Below are positions 27,301 to 35,213 of a stretch of DNA of 64,000 nt, piece by piece; the first letter of the stretch is position 1; every line of letters starts with the position of its first letter. The notes under the pieces were generated by a model. It was not told the DNA's origin, did no database searches, and saw only the letters and a program-made list of their open reading frames with translations. The position numbers and the translations under genes were made by a program. Source of the DNA: Xanthostigma xanthostigma (lineage: Eukaryota; Arthropoda; Insecta; Raphidioptera; Raphidiidae). The stretch lies in NCBI GenBank assembly GCA_963575645.1, contig OY754465.1, forward strand, positions 36,095,501 through 36,159,500. Reading direction: 5' to 3'.

Positions 27301-30091
27301 ATCGTTGATTCACCCACAGCTCTCACTTCTGTGAAGGTTCATATCTGACGGTATCTAAGATAAAAATTAGCTCTCGCATGATGTGAAATATACAGTTACA
27401 AATGGCTATATATTGGAATGATGAATTGACCTTACTGTGTCACTGTGGAGTAATGTAACTCAGTCCGCCGCGATAGTGGAAAGATTCGGGGTTCGTATCC
27501 CGATGGTGACATTGTTTGAGAAATAAATTTTTCTAATGTAGACATGTAACAATGGGTGTTTCAACAATGTAGCAACAGAAGCTATTCTTTAAAGTTATTA
27601 AACTATAAGTTAAACTGTAAACTTATAGCGTTTTTAATGATACAAATTTATGGCGGACTGGACCAATGAGACAGTAATTGACTTCTTGGAACGCGTGGCT
27701 TAGATTGAGTGAGATTTTGCAATGTCCAATTGCAGAATTAAAAAAAATCTCTTATGGCGACATTTAGAAGTCATCTTCTATTTTTGCGAATTGATTTCAT
27801 CCACCATCTTCTTCGCTTCCAGGATTTTTTGATGTCTTTTTATTATATAAATAAAAATACAGTGCAACCTCTTTATAACGTCCTTCGTTATAACGAAAAA
27901 CTCCCTATAACGTATAATTTTTTACAATTTGCTTGGTTTACCATAAAACCCATACATTAATACCTTCTTTATAGCACAACAACCATTCTCCATTACGAAG
28001 AAATATGTTCATATTTAGGCGTCAGCAAATATTTAGACGTAAAGAGGACGATTCTGAACCATCACCAACTATTCAACAAGCACTTGATGTGGCCAAACTT
28101 ATCGAAAAATTCCTATTGTTTAATGAAGATGATTCCACCACATCCCAAGGCATGCATAAAGACTTAATAAAATATAAAACAAATATTAGCATAGCAAAAA
28201 ACGTCAGGCAAAGTTAACAGACTATATATTTTTTGAATAAATTAATTGGATGAAATTTGGTTATTTTTCTTTCTTCCCTCCATATAACGAAAAAAAAATG
28301 CTTGGCTCCTTGAGATTCATTATAAAGAGGTTACACTGTATTTGTAATAGGTATATGAGCGATAAGCTACAACAGCAGCAACACAAACAACGTCCAGATC
28401 CAATTAACTGCGTCGTTTAAACAGACAGTGAAGCCAAATCACGCCAAGTGTGTACACACACATTCGTAGACGCTCGCTTTACCTAATCTCTCAGCGAGCG
28501 CGCTCGGCGAATGTGTACTGCAGGCATAACATATATTTGTTTTTAGTAGTAATGTGCCAGAGATGATTATGTTGGTCAGTTGCAAATACTAGAATGGTTA
28601 GTATTTAGTCATATCAGTATTTGTACAATCAATATCACAAAATTTAAGGCTAACTACTATCAACACGTTGAAGAAATCAGAATGGCTGTTAAAGGCCCCA
28701 CTCACGATCAAACTTCATGCCACAGTTCAGTGTTCAGTAAAGTTGGACCGATTAATCGAAACACTGACTGGTACCACACGCAGTTCATGCAAACTGCTCA
28801 TTTTTTTAAATTTTTTGTGTTCAGTTTGGTTCAGTTGTTGGCATACACTCGTCGAGTATAGATATATAAAATATATATTATATACATACTATAATATTAT
28901 ACTATAGATAATTAATAAGAACTAAATGAGTTATTTAAATGGTGAGGATTGGCTGTTCATAGCTATGGGATTGTATTTAAAACAGGGAAATAAGAAAAAA
29001 AGAAGAATATGGGTGAAAAATTTGTTAGAAATGCGTTATTCAAGAAGTCATCATGTCATGTTTATTTGATTAATGAATTACATCTTGAACCGCTTGATTG
29101 GAATAATTATTTACGAATGGATGAATTAACTTACAATTATTTACAGGAATTAGTTACCCCATTTATTAAGAACCAGGACACAAATATGCGAAAATCTATT
29201 TCTGCACAAGAAAGACTTGCAGCAGCATTGAGATTTTTGGCTTCTGGTTGTACAAAACACAGAACTCCAAAAACTGAACTGAAAAAAACCCACACACACA
29301 GCAGTTTACTTGAACACTGAACTAAAAGTCGTTCAAAAATCAAGATGCGTTTGATGAGTTCATGCCTGACTTCAGTGTTAGTTTCGGTGTTTATTTGTCC
29401 CACACATTATCATGCTTCACCGAACTATAAGTTTGAACACTGAACTGTGGCATGAAGTTTGATCGTGAGTGGGACCTATTAAGCATGCTGAACTGTTTAT
29501 CAGTTTCATAATAAATTGTTACAACAATTACATAAGTTACACAGTACTTACGTAGGTGAAACGCCTTTTAGCTGCATAGCTATATCTGACAAGACTGGAG
29601 TCAAATTTTTGATACACCATTTTGGATGTTGTTTAACCAACGTTAAAACCAAATTTTTTATGATAATTTGAGACTTTCGATCGCGATATCGAGGTACAGT
29701 GATTTGTAATATTTTACATATTCCTCTGATGATATTTTCGGTTATATCTGGAATTCAAATTAACAATGAAAATCTGCTAACTCAGCCAACTGGGTTTATT
29801 CCTTTTATAACTTTTAATAGAGAATATTAAATTTATATTTCTTTTAGTAGAAATTACAATTATCAATTTTCTATTGAATTATTAGTAAAATACCTGGGTT
29901 TGACAGAACGGCTATGACATCTTGTACAGTTTCACGGCGTTCTTTTATGCTTGCGGTTTGGATTTTTATTGGCAAATCTTTAAATGCTCTTGCAAACTAA
30001 AATAAAAACAAATATAAATTGTAGGTACTTTACCCAATATTTGAAAAAAATTATTTAGTACACGTGACAAACTTACATCTAAATCTGCCAT
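841..30091 (-). CDS. GCN1: GCN1, HEAT-repeat activator of the eIF2-alpha kinase GCN2 (C-terminus outside window)
   Basis: GCN1 binds stalled or collided ribosomes and relays uncharged-tRNA signals to GCN2 in the cytosol. I recognise it from many conserved blocks, for example [33 protein letters not shown] and [16 protein letters not shown]. Coding exons, 5' to 3': 30091-30077, 29996-29894, 29747-29552, 26920-26575, 24857-24426, 24321-24124, 22405-22084, 20659-20355, 20221-20003, 19247-19069, 19000-18784, 17956-17365, 15970-15691, 13325-13109, 12226-11993, 11788-11594, 11530-11284, 10381-10145, 9760-9581, 9217-8928, 8659-8464, 6334-6046, 5345-5018, 3705-3379, 2236-1724, 1185-841. The lengths sum to 7,002 nt, every phase agrees, and joins regenerate conserved motifs (KLMPE + IIATAE; RIRYS + SVQLLGD). 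The start is the ATG at 30091, giving MADLD then FARAFKDL. The last exon ends at the donor AAG|GTTAGT, so roughly 350 C-terminal residues are missing. The donor at 24425 (GTTTTG) is weak but is needed for frame. Fragmentation is by introns, not decay. Confidence 0.95.
1392..1424. repeat. Poly(A) tract of about 33 nt
   Basis: An uninterrupted A run inside a GCN1 intron. It could be the tail of a retroposed fragment, but no source could be identified. Confidence 0.85.
2237..3378. other. GCN1: GCN1 intron without recognisable elements
   Basis: AT-rich intronic sequence with homopolymer A/T runs. I see no gene or clear inverted repeat. Confidence 0.5.
3706..5017. other. GCN1: GCN1 intron, mostly featureless
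   Basis: It contains a short (TTA)n run at about 4539-4555. Otherwise I see nothing beyond AT-rich intron sequence. Confidence 0.5.
5346..6045. other. GCN1: GCN1 intron with a weak inverted repeat
   Basis: The edges at about 5572-5610 and 5995-6030 share a degraded inverted motif (GGGCTATGTGCAC against GTGCACACAGCC). This suggests an old foldback element, but the match is too poor to place its ends. Confidence 0.35.
6648..7395. mobile_element. Foldback element, copy 1, with a nested hairpin
   Basis: Arms of about 280 bp meet near 6960. The left arm carries CCATTTTGTACGTGGAAAAC and the right arm its complement, with the tip GGCATCAATGCTTGTCAACC. The outer ends match as CCATAGAT and ATCTATGG. 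A second copy lies at 13511-14087 in the opposite orientation. The right arm is interrupted by another hairpin at 7239-7386. It lies inside a GCN1 intron. No coding capacity. Confidence 0.8.
7239..7386. mobile_element. Near-perfect 148-bp hairpin nested in the foldback element
   Basis: TATATGTTACGGTTAATACA at the left end pairs with its complement at the right end. The stem is about 65 bp with a small loop around 7310 and only a few mismatches, so insertion is probably recent. It sits between two parts of the right arm of the larger element. Confidence 0.75.
7400..7625. repeat. Dispersed repeat with end motif TAGGGTATTTGACACTATAA
   Basis: The complement of this motif occurs at about 7588-7607 and the motif itself at about 20760-20779, both next to AAAAATAAATG. 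This marks the ends of two copies of one repeat family. Full boundaries are not visible. Confidence 0.4.
7805..8272. mobile_element. AT-rich element with TATCGATA-rich inner ends
   Basis: The left edge GGGATGTTGATGTTGAAAAA and the right edge TTTCACTTCGACATCCC form imperfect inverted repeats, with many ATCGATA motifs just inside. This resembles a decayed hAT-like element; no target duplication was seen. Confidence 0.5.
8464..11788 (-). CDS. GCN1: GCN1 exons 16-21: eEF3-like central HEAT region (codons about 1286-1733)
   Basis: This is the most conserved part, the segment related to fungal elongation factor 3, which contacts the ribosome. Visible family motifs include [76 protein letters not shown] and [20 protein letters not shown]. 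Six exons of 180-290 nt are separated by introns of 63 bp to about 760 bp. Conservation and intact frame argue that the gene is functional. Intron 17 (10382-11283) holds a 403-bp Harbinger-type element and an AT-rich repeat. Confidence 0.95.
10440..10640. repeat. AT-rich minisatellite of ATCAATA / TATCGATA units
   Basis: Irregular repeats of ATCAATAATTTGATATATCG-like units lie in GCN1 intron 17. Unit length varies. Confidence 0.6.
10760..11162. mobile_element. PIF/Harbinger-like MITE, 403 bp
   Basis: Terminal inverted repeats AGGCCGCTGCACACGAGGCT and AGCTTCGTGTGCAGCGGTCT are flanked by TTA on both sides (10757-10759 and 11163-11165), the target duplication typical of PIF/Harbinger. A related copy with the same TTA flanks is at 43254-43539. 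It lies in a GCN1 intron and contains TGACGTCA. Confidence 0.8.
11993..30091 (-). CDS. GCN1: GCN1 exons 1-15: N-terminal HEAT region (codons 1-1285)
   Basis: This is the fast-evolving N-terminal part. Alpha-helical HEAT repeats are visible, for example the segment [20 protein letters not shown] in exon 5 (24857-24426). Exon 11 (19000-18784) is a charged linker rich in K, E and R (MKREN-like [17 protein letters not shown]), which precedes the large exon 12 (17956-17365, 592 nt). Exon 10 (19247-19069) and exon 6 (24321-24124) have no internal ATG-led frame worth noting; I read them from splice signals, frame and motifs such as [10 protein letters not shown]. Intron 3 (26921-29551) and intron 13 (13326-15690) are long and filled with transposons. 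Confidence 0.92.
12555..12955. mobile_element. TIR element with GACGTGATAACGT ends, copy 1
   Basis: It starts TTTTGACGTGATAACGTC and ends with ACGTTATCACGTAAAAC plus a shared outer stretch CGTCCGTAAACCGACTTTA. Further copies lie at 16183-17045 and 23831-24050. Internal shared text: CACCGGCTGCACGCACGAAA. No coding capacity. Confidence 0.7.
13511..14087. mobile_element. Foldback element, copy 2 (inverted relative to copy 1)
   Basis: The same family as 6648-7395, without the nested hairpin. The left arm here resembles the right arm of copy 1 (GCGCCTCCTGTACCTTTTAG side) and the right arm resembles its left (CAAGGATAGGCATCCGC), so the asymmetric outer ends are conserved and the copy is flipped. 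It lies in GCN1 intron 13. Confidence 0.8.
14491..15065 (+). mobile_element. Helitron-like 3' portion with internal duplication
   Basis: The 3' end has a GC-rich palindrome (CGCGGGCGTAGCCGCG) about 8 nt before CTAG, followed by T; this is the terminal hairpin plus CTRR of Helitrons. Inside, about 155 bp starting TAAATGCGAATGTAAGTTTG occurs twice (about 14491-14647 and 14809-14969). The 5' terminus was not located. No Rep/helicase coding was seen. Confidence 0.65.
16183..17045. mobile_element. TIR element with GACGTGATAACGT ends, copy 2, carrying a tandem array
   Basis: The ends match the copies at 12555 and 23831. The interior is expanded by tandem repeats (16411-16868). There is a partial internal duplication of the left end near 16215-16250. 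It lies in GCN1 intron 12. Confidence 0.7.
16411..16868. repeat. Tandem array, about 120-bp unit, with CRE and ATGGCGGAC motifs
   Basis: Units start at 16411, 16531, 16626, 16746 and 16849. Each begins TGACGT(C/T)A, then TCTAAATCCAATATGGCGGA or close to it. Long units continue with AAGATGGCGGAC, ATGCTTTCCTACAATATGGG and ACTCGAAAAATAAAG. Spacing is 120, 95, 120 and 103 bp because some units are partly deleted. Confidence 0.9.
18245..18386. repeat. Imperfect palindrome with CTCTGAGAACGGTAACAGA arms
   Basis: The arm GCTCTCTGAGAACGGTAACA (about 18255) is mirrored by TGTTACCGTTCTCAGAGAGC. Related motifs recur near 55090 and 56465, so this is probably a terminal motif of a dispersed element. Confidence 0.6.
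19481..19760. mobile_element. Foldback element of about 280 bp
   Basis: Left GCAATATAAGTTACATGCAG pairs with right CTGCATGTAACTTATATTGC. The arms are about 130 bp with few mismatches and a small loop near 19620. It lies in GCN1 intron 9. Confidence 0.8.
19805..19930. repeat. Tandem duplication with GACGCGTCAGAT core
   Basis: Two units of about 57 bp share ACGCGTCAGAT(T/C)TGACGCGA followed by GTTTAAC and a TTTTTACCCA tract. The GC-palindromic core is unlike the AT-rich surroundings. Confidence 0.65.
20995..21065 (+). repeat. tRNA-like A-box fragment, possible SINE head
   Basis: CCGCGATAGCTCAGGGGGCA resembles the 5' half of a tRNA with its A box; no B box or cloverleaf follows. It lies in a GCN1 intron. 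Confidence 0.35.
21840..22030 (+). mobile_element. SINE-like repeat, copy 1
   Basis: It shares GTGTCACTGTAGAATAA-like text, GGAAGATTCGGGTTTGAGTC (degraded B box), ACATTGTTTGAATAATAAAT and CGGGTGTTTCA with 27415-27560. It lies next to GCN1 exon 7. Confidence 0.5.
22477..23046. mobile_element. TIR element, TAGGGTTATTGACA ends, about 570 bp
   Basis: The left end TAGGGTTATTGACA is mirrored exactly by TGTCAATAACCCTA at the right. It contains TGACGTCA at 22855. No coding capacity; in a GCN1 intron. Confidence 0.65.
23313..23702. mobile_element. hAT-like MITE, 390 bp, perfect 8-bp target duplication
   Basis: The ends CAGTGCC and GGCACTG are inverted, and the element is flanked on both sides by CCTAATCC (23305-23312 and 23703-23710). 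The 8-bp duplication and CAGTG ends are hAT hallmarks. A relative lies at 53196-53723. Confidence 0.9.
23831..24050. mobile_element. TIR element with GACGTGATAACGT ends, copy 3
   Basis: The shortest copy of the family also seen at 12555 and 16183, ending near the acceptor side of the intron before GCN1 exon 6. Confidence 0.7.
25335..25512. repeat. Foldback with AACACGCTTTATATCAAACT arms
   Basis: The left arm AACACGCTTTATATCAAACT and the right arm AGTTTGATATAAAGCGTGTT are perfect complements; an inner stem AAAAAGCGTGG / CCACGCTTTTT also pairs. It lies in GCN1 intron 4. Confidence 0.75.
25590..25690 (-). repeat. tRNA-Leu-like sequence, degenerate (SINE head or tRNA pseudogene)
   Basis: The minus strand reads TGCGGTCTAAGGC (Leu-type A box) and, about 50 nt later, GGTCGTGGGTTCTAATCCCA (B box). 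The 3' acceptor strand CCACGCC has no pairing 5' partner, and the anticodon region is not a proper stem, so this is not a working tRNA. A CATA repeat follows at about 25745-25760. Confidence 0.6.
26131..26282. repeat. Foldback of about 150 bp, GAACTGCCCCGG arms
   Basis: GGCATCAAGAACTGCCCCGG at the left is mirrored by CCGGGGCAGTTCTCGATGCC at the right with one mismatch. It lies in GCN1 intron 4. Confidence 0.75.
27415..27560 (+). mobile_element. SINE-like repeat, copy 2
   Basis: CCGCGATAGTGGAAAGATTC precedes the B-box-like GGGGTTCGTATCCC, then GACATTGTTTGAGAAATAAA. It is the better-preserved partner of 21840-22030. Confidence 0.55.
27860..28338 (+). mobile_element. pogo/Tigger-like element, 479 bp, with transposase C-terminal remnant
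   Basis: The ends CAGTGCAACCTCTTTATAA and TTATAAAGAGGTTACACTG are inverted and flanked by TA. The interior frame at about 28005-28217 encodes a pogo/jerky-type tail ([20 protein letters not shown]). The catalytic domain is absent, so it is non-autonomous. Confidence 0.75.
28692..29478 (+). mobile_element. PIF/Harbinger-like element, 787 bp, with transposase N-terminal remnant
   Basis: TIRs of about 45 bp (GGCCCCACTCACGATCAAAC at the left, its near complement at the right) are flanked by TTA on both sides. An internal frame at 29009-29320 carries [17 protein letters not shown], a Harbinger-transposase-type N-terminal motif, then breaks off before any catalytic residues. It lies in GCN1 intron 3. 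Confidence 0.8.
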
Positions 30092-30719
30092 GTTAAAAAT
30101 TATGATTGCATTTAAATTTTGCCAACTTCTCAACACAATTTTATAATCTTGTGCAATATTGAGAAATGGTTTAATTTTCAAATAGCTTTGTGTCCTTTCT
30201 ACAGTACTTGGAAACTCTTTTTTAAATTTTGTATAATATAAAATTAGAATAATATATTTAATTATTTTTTAAATATTTAAATCTGATTTTAAGTATTATT
30301 ATAGGAAAAAAGCAGGACGACACATTTAAAAATTGAATATTTATAATCAAATAGATAAGCACAAAAGAGCTAAACGCCTTTTTCATTATCAAAAAAATTA
30401 TGCATCCATAATCATACTTTAAAATCAATGTTATAAAAATAAATTCAAAATTTAAAATCCAAACCATAGAAGTAAACAATTATGAATTCCAGTATCTTAT
30501 CTCAATAGTAGTTTACCTTTTGTATTGTTTTGGCGTGTTGGTACCACTACCATTTCTTCTTCAGATGCGACGCCATACCGTACAGAATTTGTGAATTTCA
30601 ACGCCGGTGTCATTTGCTTGGTTGGCTTAATTTAAAGTAATTAATCGTTATAAACACCCACAAAGTGTTATCAGTAGTGAAGTGATATTAAACTATAAAT
30701 TTGACGAAATCTAATAATC
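30092..30719. promoter_or_regulatory. Divergent intergenic region of GCN1 and ALYREF
   Basis: 628 bp separate the two start codons. It must hold both 5' UTRs and promoters. The left half is AT-rich; a relatively GC-richer patch lies at about 30530-30620. I see no convincing TATA box. Confidence 0.5.
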
Positions 30720-33700
30720 ATGGTTGATAAAATTGATATGAGTCTGGACGACATTATAAAATCGGGCAAGAAACGTGGTGGAGGTGGCGGTCGTGGCCGT
30801 GGAAGTGGGAGAGGAGGACGAAGTGCAGGTGGACAACGCCGTGGAACATTCCGAGGCACACAACGAGCTGGAGGCGGTGTCCAAAGAGGAAGAAATCGTG
30901 GTGGAATACAACGACCGTATACAAGGGTAGGTTTCCAACTATTAACAAGCCCAAAGTGCTTAAATCAGCACATCAAATAACGCCAACCAAGCATCTAATA
31001 TTGGATTGATATAAATAAGCTCTACAAGGATGGATGAATAAAATTGAAATCCCATTCTACGAGACTAGTGTTCGTATTGTATAGTACAACTATTGTCAAC
31101 ACCAGAATAAAATGGCGAAGAAGCAGTAGTGGCTTGTGGGTTATGAATCAGAAAAATATTGTAATAATCGTATATATTTTATCATCTTTAATTTTACATG
31201 TATATATAAAATACATATTTATCACTTTGAAATGTTATTTTGCATTGTTGCTATGCTATGTTCCAGTCGTTATGACTTTGTGGGAATAATGTTTAATTTT
31301 TGATCGTTTATTGCATAAAGGGAGACGTAAATAGCGCTTGGAAACATGATATGTTTGACGGATTTGGAGCAAGAAAATCAGTTTCGGCTGTTAGAGGCAT
31401 ATCAGCGTCAGGATCGGGTCATACGAAATTATTAGTGTCGAATCTCGATTTCGGCGTATCAGACTCAGATATTCAAGAACTGTTTGCTGAATTTGGACTA
31501 CTCAAGAACGCGGCAGTTCATTATGACCGATCCGGTAGATCACTGGGTACTGCCGACGTAATATTTGAACGTAAAGCCGATGCTATAAAAGCAATGAAAC
31601 AATATAACGGTGTTCCGTTGGACGGACGACCAATGAGCATCCAATTGACGACATCCGATATACCTTCGGTGCTAAGAGGCGGAAGATTGGGCGGCGGAGG
31701 AGAGCGAAAATTCACTCAGTCACAACCGCGCACTCAGAGACCCGGTGGAAAAGGAAGACCTACTAGCAGCGGCGGAAGAGGTAAACGTTAATTTCTGAAC
31801 TGTGTGTTACTGGTTCAGTAGACAGGATCTGAAATGAAAGAAAACTGTATGACAATTTTCAAGCTAACAAAATGGGCGTCTGGTACATATTTTCACTGAT
31901 TTCGTTTTTGAACTATGAAATTTAAACAAACTACATAAATTTGTGATGTGGACAAGATAAAAATCCTAAACTTTTTACTTATGACCGGTATTTTCAAGAT
32001 CATAAAATCAAATAAAAATGTTCTTAAGAGAAATATTAACACAGTTATATTAAACTCTCGTACGTGCATCGAAATGTGTGTGAAACAAATTTGAATAGGT
32101 ACAATGTTTAATATTTATGGTGTGCAGACATTGGTAAGGTTAGAACGACTGCATTTTAGAGCGGCTAGATCGGTTAGAACTTGACTTTAAGTATGAACAA
32201 TTAGATAGTTTCCATGACCAACCTACTGATAATGTTACCACCACATAATGATATTGGAAACAGTGGAGACTATACAAGGAGCTCGAACTCCATGTGTACA
32301 AATGGCTTCCCAATATAAGATGACATTAGCGTTCTGTACATACTGGAGCGATGAAGGGGTATATACCAAAACCATGGAGAATTCTTCGAAAATTGAGTAA
32401 ACAATTTAGCCTGTTTTAATTTAAGTCAGTAGATACACACTGACACACTGTACATACTGGAGCGATGAAGGGGTATATACCAAAACCATGGAGAATTCTT
32501 CGAAAATTGAGTAAACAATTTAGCCTGTTTTAATTTAAGTCAGTAGATACACACTGACAGGAAAGAGAAGGCGATAAACACGCTATATACAGGTGTCCCA
32601 TTAAGAATGGGACATAGAACAACCGCAGATTCTCCAATTCAAAATAAAACGATTAAGCGAAATATGCTTAGATAAAATGTTACTCGTCTCCGAAATACGG
32701 GGTGTTGAAGTTGAAAACTGAAAAATTATTAATGTCCATAATTTTTTTAATACACCGTATAATTTTACTCAAATCGGCACACTTGTTAAATATCATAAAA
32801 TGCACCTAACAATAAAAAAATTAGTTCAGTACGCTCTACCAGTGGCGTACGGCAGGAGTAAGTAATGCTTGTACCCCTTCTAAATGTTACGCCGCTGTCT
32901 AAATTTTAATTTTGACTATAATTTTAATTTTTTTGATATTTTCTAAGTCAATAATGTACACTTGTTAGTTTGTTGTAAAGTCATTGGTTTTCGAGATATT
33001 CGCAGTTTTTTTAAGACAAAATTGTAAAAATGAATATTATTAATAATAATACAAATAAAAAGTACATGTCTATCTATCTTTAACTGCGAATATCTCGAAA
33101 ACCAATGACTTTACAACAAACTAACAAGTGTATTGACTTAGAAAATATCAAAAAAATTAAAATTATAGTCAAAATTAAAATTTAGACAGCGGCGCAACAT
33201 TTAGAAGGGGTACAAGCATTACTTACTCCTGCCGTACGCCACTGGTAGAGCGAGTAACATTTTATCTAAGCATATTTCGCTTAATCGTTTTATTTTGAAT
33301 TGGAGAATCTGCGGTTGTTCTATGTCCCATTCTTAATGGGACACCTGTATTATGTGCTTGTTTCTTTCTGACCCGTCTTGTATGTTGTTGAACTAAGGCG
33401 GAATGATTACCGCAATTATCTGTTTCTCTCATTTTGCTCTCGCAGCCCAAATATCTACAGCTCATTGAATTTTAGTAAACAAATAATGAAAATTTGCATA
33501 GCAAAATTAAAAAGACAAATGAAAATTAAATTCACGTTAGTACAAAAGCGAAATTAGCGACGCAGGTGATAAAAAAAAATTAATGTAATATGTACAATTT
33601 AGTGGACAGATTCTGTCAATTCCTTCTTTGAGATCATTCTCCTTGTATAGTCTCTATAAGGATAACTTTCAAGATGCGGAAAGAATTATTTTTACATCTT

Positions 33701-35213
33701 TAAATTTGAGGGAGATTTTCAATTTTTTGTAAGTGGACTGCAAATGAGATTAAAGAATGTCTATAACGTCACGCGGCACTGGCAATCAGGCGTGCCATTT
33801 CACTCGTATTCGTTCATTGCATTGTGCAATTATATGGTTCACAGGTCGCAGTGTACCGCGTGATGCCACGCAAAGCGAAAGGAATTTTCATATTTGGGCT
33901 TTCAAACTGGCCTAACTGTTGTTTTTATAAATATTAAAAAGGAATCGCTGTTCTTTAAATTTTTGGGACTACAATTGAAAGTGTGTGGAAAAAATTGGAA
34001 ACTGTCAAATTACACTTGGTTAAAACACGATCCAATAGACAGGTTTTGACATGGTGCCAGATTGAAGGTAACCCTTATTAAAGCCAGTTTAATATTGTCT
34101 TAAAGTTACTGAATTTACCAAAAACCGCAATCCATTGTACCCATGTACTAGAGAGAGTTAACAATGAAATCGACCCAGCATGGCTGACTGTCATAAAATG
34201 ATTTTAAGTCATACATGTTCCCAGCAACATTTACTTTAGATTTTAATTAAAAATCGCAGCATTACAATCACATTTACGCAATTTTAAATCGGATTATTTA
34301 TGTATTTTTTAATTAAAACCTAAAGTAAATGTTAGTGGGAACATGTAAGACTTAGAATCATTTTCTGTCAATCACCATGTTGGGTCGATTTCATTGTTCT
34401 CTCTCTCTCTCTCTCTCTCTCTAGCACATAGGTACAATGAATGATTGCAGTACCTGGTAAATCCAGTAACTTTAGTATTGCCTTCGTATGTTTTTAAGCC
34501 AGTTTTGTTTTTTCTCCCTATGTATCCTTGTTTTAGTAATAAACTTGTTGGCTTGAATGGTTGACCTGCCACCATCACTATTAATTGCTAACCATATTAT
34601 TACAGTGTCTGGACTTGTATATAAAACGTGAACACCTGTTCGTACTCGAATCAATTCAGAAACATTTGAACATGTGGATGTTAGGACTAAAAACTTGAAA
34701 TAGTTACTAGTTTTGTTTATTTTAATCTGCGAAAAAAAAAGAAAAACTACAACACTAACAATGTTATCAAGTAACGTGCCCGAATGATATCATCATGCCT
34801 TGAAAAAACAACATGAACTAAAATAACATTGTTTTGTTTTATACCAGACGCCCATTTTGTTTTTTTTTCTTGTGTATATATTTATGACATATTCACCAAG
34901 AGTAAATTTATAGTAAATAAACATGAAACAATTGGTTCTTTATCGTTTTTATGTATTTTCTGATTGAACATAGTTCATTTATCGGATTTTTTACATCTGT
35001 AATTAAAGTATTTATTTACAGAAAAAAAAATATTTTAAACTTGTTGAATAGTCATGCAGAGTTTGCTTTTAATGAGCAGTTGAAGATTATATAGCTAATA
35101 AATTCTTTTCTCAAGGACGCGGCAGCCGTGGTGGAAGACAACCTCAACAGAAACAACCAACGGCGGAAGAACTAGACGCTGAACTCGACGCTTATATTAA
35201 AGAAACGAAGTAA
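30720..35213 (+). CDS. ALYREF: ALYREF / Aly / THO complex subunit 4, mRNA export adaptor
   Basis: This nuclear RNA-binding adaptor links the TREX complex and UAP56 to the export receptor NXF1. Coding exons are 30720-30926, 31321-31780 and 35116-35213 (765 nt, 254 residues). The N-terminus has the UAP56-binding motif [15 protein letters not shown] (residues about 3-17), followed by an RGG-rich stretch. The single RRM spans about residues 105-180, with the RNP2-like LLVSNL and the RNP1-like [12 protein letters not shown] second Gly/Arg-rich stretch leads to the C-terminal UAP56-binding motif [16 protein letters not shown]. Donors are AGG|GTAGGT and AGAG|GTAAAC; acceptors are AAAG|GGAGAC and TCAAG|GACGC. 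If intron 2 is retained, translation stops after three more codons (TAA 31789-31791). The 3.3-kb intron 2 carries several transposons. AATAAA-like signals follow near 35280. It is head to head with GCN1. Confidence 0.96.
32334..32561. repeat. Near-identical 114-bp tandem duplication in ALYREF intron 2
   Basis: Two units starting CTGTACATACTGGAGCGATG lie end to end (32334 and 32448), with no difference seen by eye except the last two bases. This implies a very recent duplication. Confidence 0.9.
32590..33347. mobile_element. Foldback Tc1/mariner-like MITE, 758 bp
   Basis: The ends CAGGTGTCCCATTAAGAATG and CATTCTTAATGGGACACCTG are perfect inverted repeats flanked by TA. The arms extend about 270 bp. 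The left arm carries about 140 extra bases (about 32687-32826), so something inserted there after the foldback formed. It lies in ALYREF intron 2. Confidence 0.85.
34152..34405. repeat. Foldback with AACAATGAAATCGACCCA arms
   Basis: Arms of about 95 bp at 34152-34250 and 34303-34405 pair with several mismatches. It lies in ALYREF intron 2. Confidence 0.75.
34397..34422. repeat. (CT)n microsatellite
   Basis: About 13 CT units at the right edge of the foldback. Confidence 0.9.

Larger units (their letters stand above)
26984..28527. mobile_element. Composite TIR element holding a SINE-like repeat and a pogo-like element
   Basis: The left end ATGCCGGCAGTACACACTCG pairs with the right end CGAATGTGTACTGCAGGCAT. 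Two other elements lie inside (27415-27560 and 27860-28338). All sits in GCN1 intron 3. Confidence 0.6.

Noticed and set aside
28005-28217. Host gene at 28.0 kb
   Set aside because: It lies inside TA-flanked pogo-like inverted repeats and resembles a transposase tail.
30711-30980. Open frames antisense to ALYREF exon 1
   Set aside because: They are shadows of the Gly/Arg-rich codons of the real exon and have low-complexity Ser/Pro content.
32268-33660. Short inverted match GAGACTATACAAGGA (about 32268 and 33645) as outer ends of a larger element
   Set aside because: Only about 15 bp match, with no target duplication; may be chance or an older event.
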